Assembly: GCA_963693305.1 (NCBI GenBank)
Contig: OY855908.1
Location: 806,001 to 870,000, forward strand
Source: Meandrina meandrites
Lineage: Eukaryota > Cnidaria > Anthozoa > Scleractinia > Meandrinidae
Length of the DNA: 64,000 nucleotides
Direction: 5' to 3'
Shown: in pieces, positions 63,001-64,000 of the stretch
Numbering within the stretch: position 1 is the first letter of the stretch
How the letters are laid out: every line of letters starts with the position of its first letter
Position numbers and translations under genes: made by a program
Notes under the pieces: generated by a model
Told to the model about the DNA's origin: nothing
The model's database searches: none
What the model saw: only the letters and a program-made list of their open reading frames with translations

Positions 63001-64000
63001 TATGTGTACACTCATGTGCGTCTAGTCATTTTTGTGTACACTCATGTGCGTCTAGTCATTTTTGTGTAGACTCATGTGCGTCTAGTCATTTTTGTGTACA
63101 CTCATGTAGATATAGTCATTTTTGTGTACACTCATGTGCGTCTAGTCATTTTTGTTTACACTCATGTGCGTCTAGTCATTTTTGTGTACACTCATGTAGA
63201 TATAGTCATTTTTGTGTACACTCATGTGCGTCTAGTCATTTTTGTGTACACTCATGTGCGTCTAGTCATTTTTGTGTACACTCATGTAGATATAGTCATT
63301 TTTGTGTACACTCATGTGCGTCTAGTCATTTTTGTGTAAACTCATGTGCGTCTAGTCATTTTTGTGTACACTCAAGTGCGTCTAGTCATTTTTGTGTACA
63401 CTCACGTGCGTCTAGTCATTTTTGTGTACACTCATGTAGATATAGTCATTTTTGTGTACACTCATGTGCGTCTAGTTATTTTTGTGTACACTCATGTGCG
63501 TCTAGTCATTTTTGTCTACACTCATGTAGATATAGTCATTTTTGTGTACACTCATGTGCGTCTAGTCATTTTTGTGTACACTCATGTAGATATAGTCATT
63601 TTTGTGTACAATCATGTAGATATAGTCATTTTTGTGTACACTCATGTAGATATAGTCATTTTTGTGTACACTTATGTAGATATAGTCATTTTTGTGTACA
63701 CTCATGTGCGTGTACAGTCATTTTTATCTACACTCATATCCGTGTACTCATTTTTCTGTACACACATGTGGGTCTAGTCATTTTTTTGTACACTCATGTA
63801 GATATAGTCATTTTTGTGTACACTCATGTAGATATAGTCATTTTTGTGTACACTCATGTAGATATAGTCATTTTTGTGTACACTCATGTGCGTCTAGTCA
63901 TTTTTGTGTACACTCAAGTAGATATAGTCATTTTTGTGTACACTCATGTGCGTGTAGTCATTTTTGTGTAAACTCATGTGCGTCTAGTCATTTTTGTGTA
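57040..64000. repeat. 30-bp satellite array, about 230 copies, runs off the window
   Basis: Head-to-tail array with a roughly 30-bp period. A constant core of about 22 bp containing TTTTTGTGTACACTCATG is followed by an 8-bp variable box, mainly TAGATATA or TGCGTCTA, less often TGCGTGTA, TGCATCTA or TGGGTGTA. Runs of one type occur (twelve TAGATATA units in a row, 57721-58080), as do stretches of strict alternation (60661-60960) that make a 60-bp dimer. The first 500 bp hold diverged units of uneven length. Because 30 is a multiple of 3, uninterrupted frames appear on both strands, e.g. (FVYTHVDIVI)n and (HKNDYIYMSV)n; I do not regard these as genes. Confidence 0.97.
60801..62340. repeat. 990-bp higher-order duplication inside the satellite
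   Basis: Rare unit variants recur at a fixed offset of 990 bp (33 units): TCTAGTTATT at 60801 and 61791, CTCACGTGCA at 60851 and 61841, TTCGTGAACA at 61081 and 62071, TTTCTGTACA at 61171 and 62161, TATAATCATT at 61251 and 62241. After 61380 the offset becomes 960, a one-unit loss. Confidence 0.9.

Noticed and set aside
57040..64000. CRISPR-like array (constant repeat plus variable 8-bp part)
   Set aside because: Eukaryotic context, variable part only 8 bp and limited to a few types, no cas genes: a satellite.

Overview
This window is animal nuclear DNA. It has AT-rich intergenic sequence, many short exons with GT/AG introns, metazoan gene families, and a dense load of foldback or MITE-like repeats, tRNA-derived SINEs and Penelope-like ends. 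The mix best fits an anthozoan cnidarian, probably a stony coral. That assignment is inferred from gene and repeat style, not from a database match.

Six protein-coding genes could be rebuilt exon by exon; in all six the codon phases join across every intron. Left to right: (1) AVL9, + strand, 2018-12565, 18 exons, 524 aa, a late secretory pathway DENN-like protein; (2) a GH3-domain protein, - strand, 13590-19250, 7 exons, 628 aa, convergent with AVL9; (3) a heme oxygenase, - strand, 24238-27234, 2 exons, 705 aa, with a long N-terminal extension of three repeated Cys-Pro modules before a normal tail-anchored heme oxygenase domain; (4) MOB4/phocein, - strand, 38227-40939, 7 exons, 235 aa; (5) SUGCT, a mitochondrial class III CoA-transferase, + strand, 41096-48691, 13 exons, head to head with MOB4 with 156 bp between start codons; (6) the 3' part of a USP40-like gene with ubiquitin-like repeats, - strand, 49485-55621, 18 exons, 489 codons in view, 5' end not in view.

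From about 57040 to the right edge the window is one tandem array of a roughly 30-bp unit (about 230 copies, at least 6.9 kb). A constant core is joined to an 8-bp variable box, and a 990-bp higher-order duplication lies inside. The long open frames on both strands there are a by-product of the 30-bp period. If the USP40-like model is right, this array lies in one of its introns.

The 11-kb stretch 27235-38226 and the stretch 19251-24190 hold no recognisable gene. They contain foldback elements, a nested Penelope-like palindrome with two hammerhead-ribozyme cores, and a short reverse-transcriptase remnant.

Most notable: the heme oxygenase with about 16 Cys-Pro motifs plus one near its tail anchor; a 42-bp, seven-copy tandem duplication centred exactly on an AVL9 5' splice site; and the two-letter-like 30-bp satellite. 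The genes do not form a common pathway; this is ordinary eukaryotic gene order.
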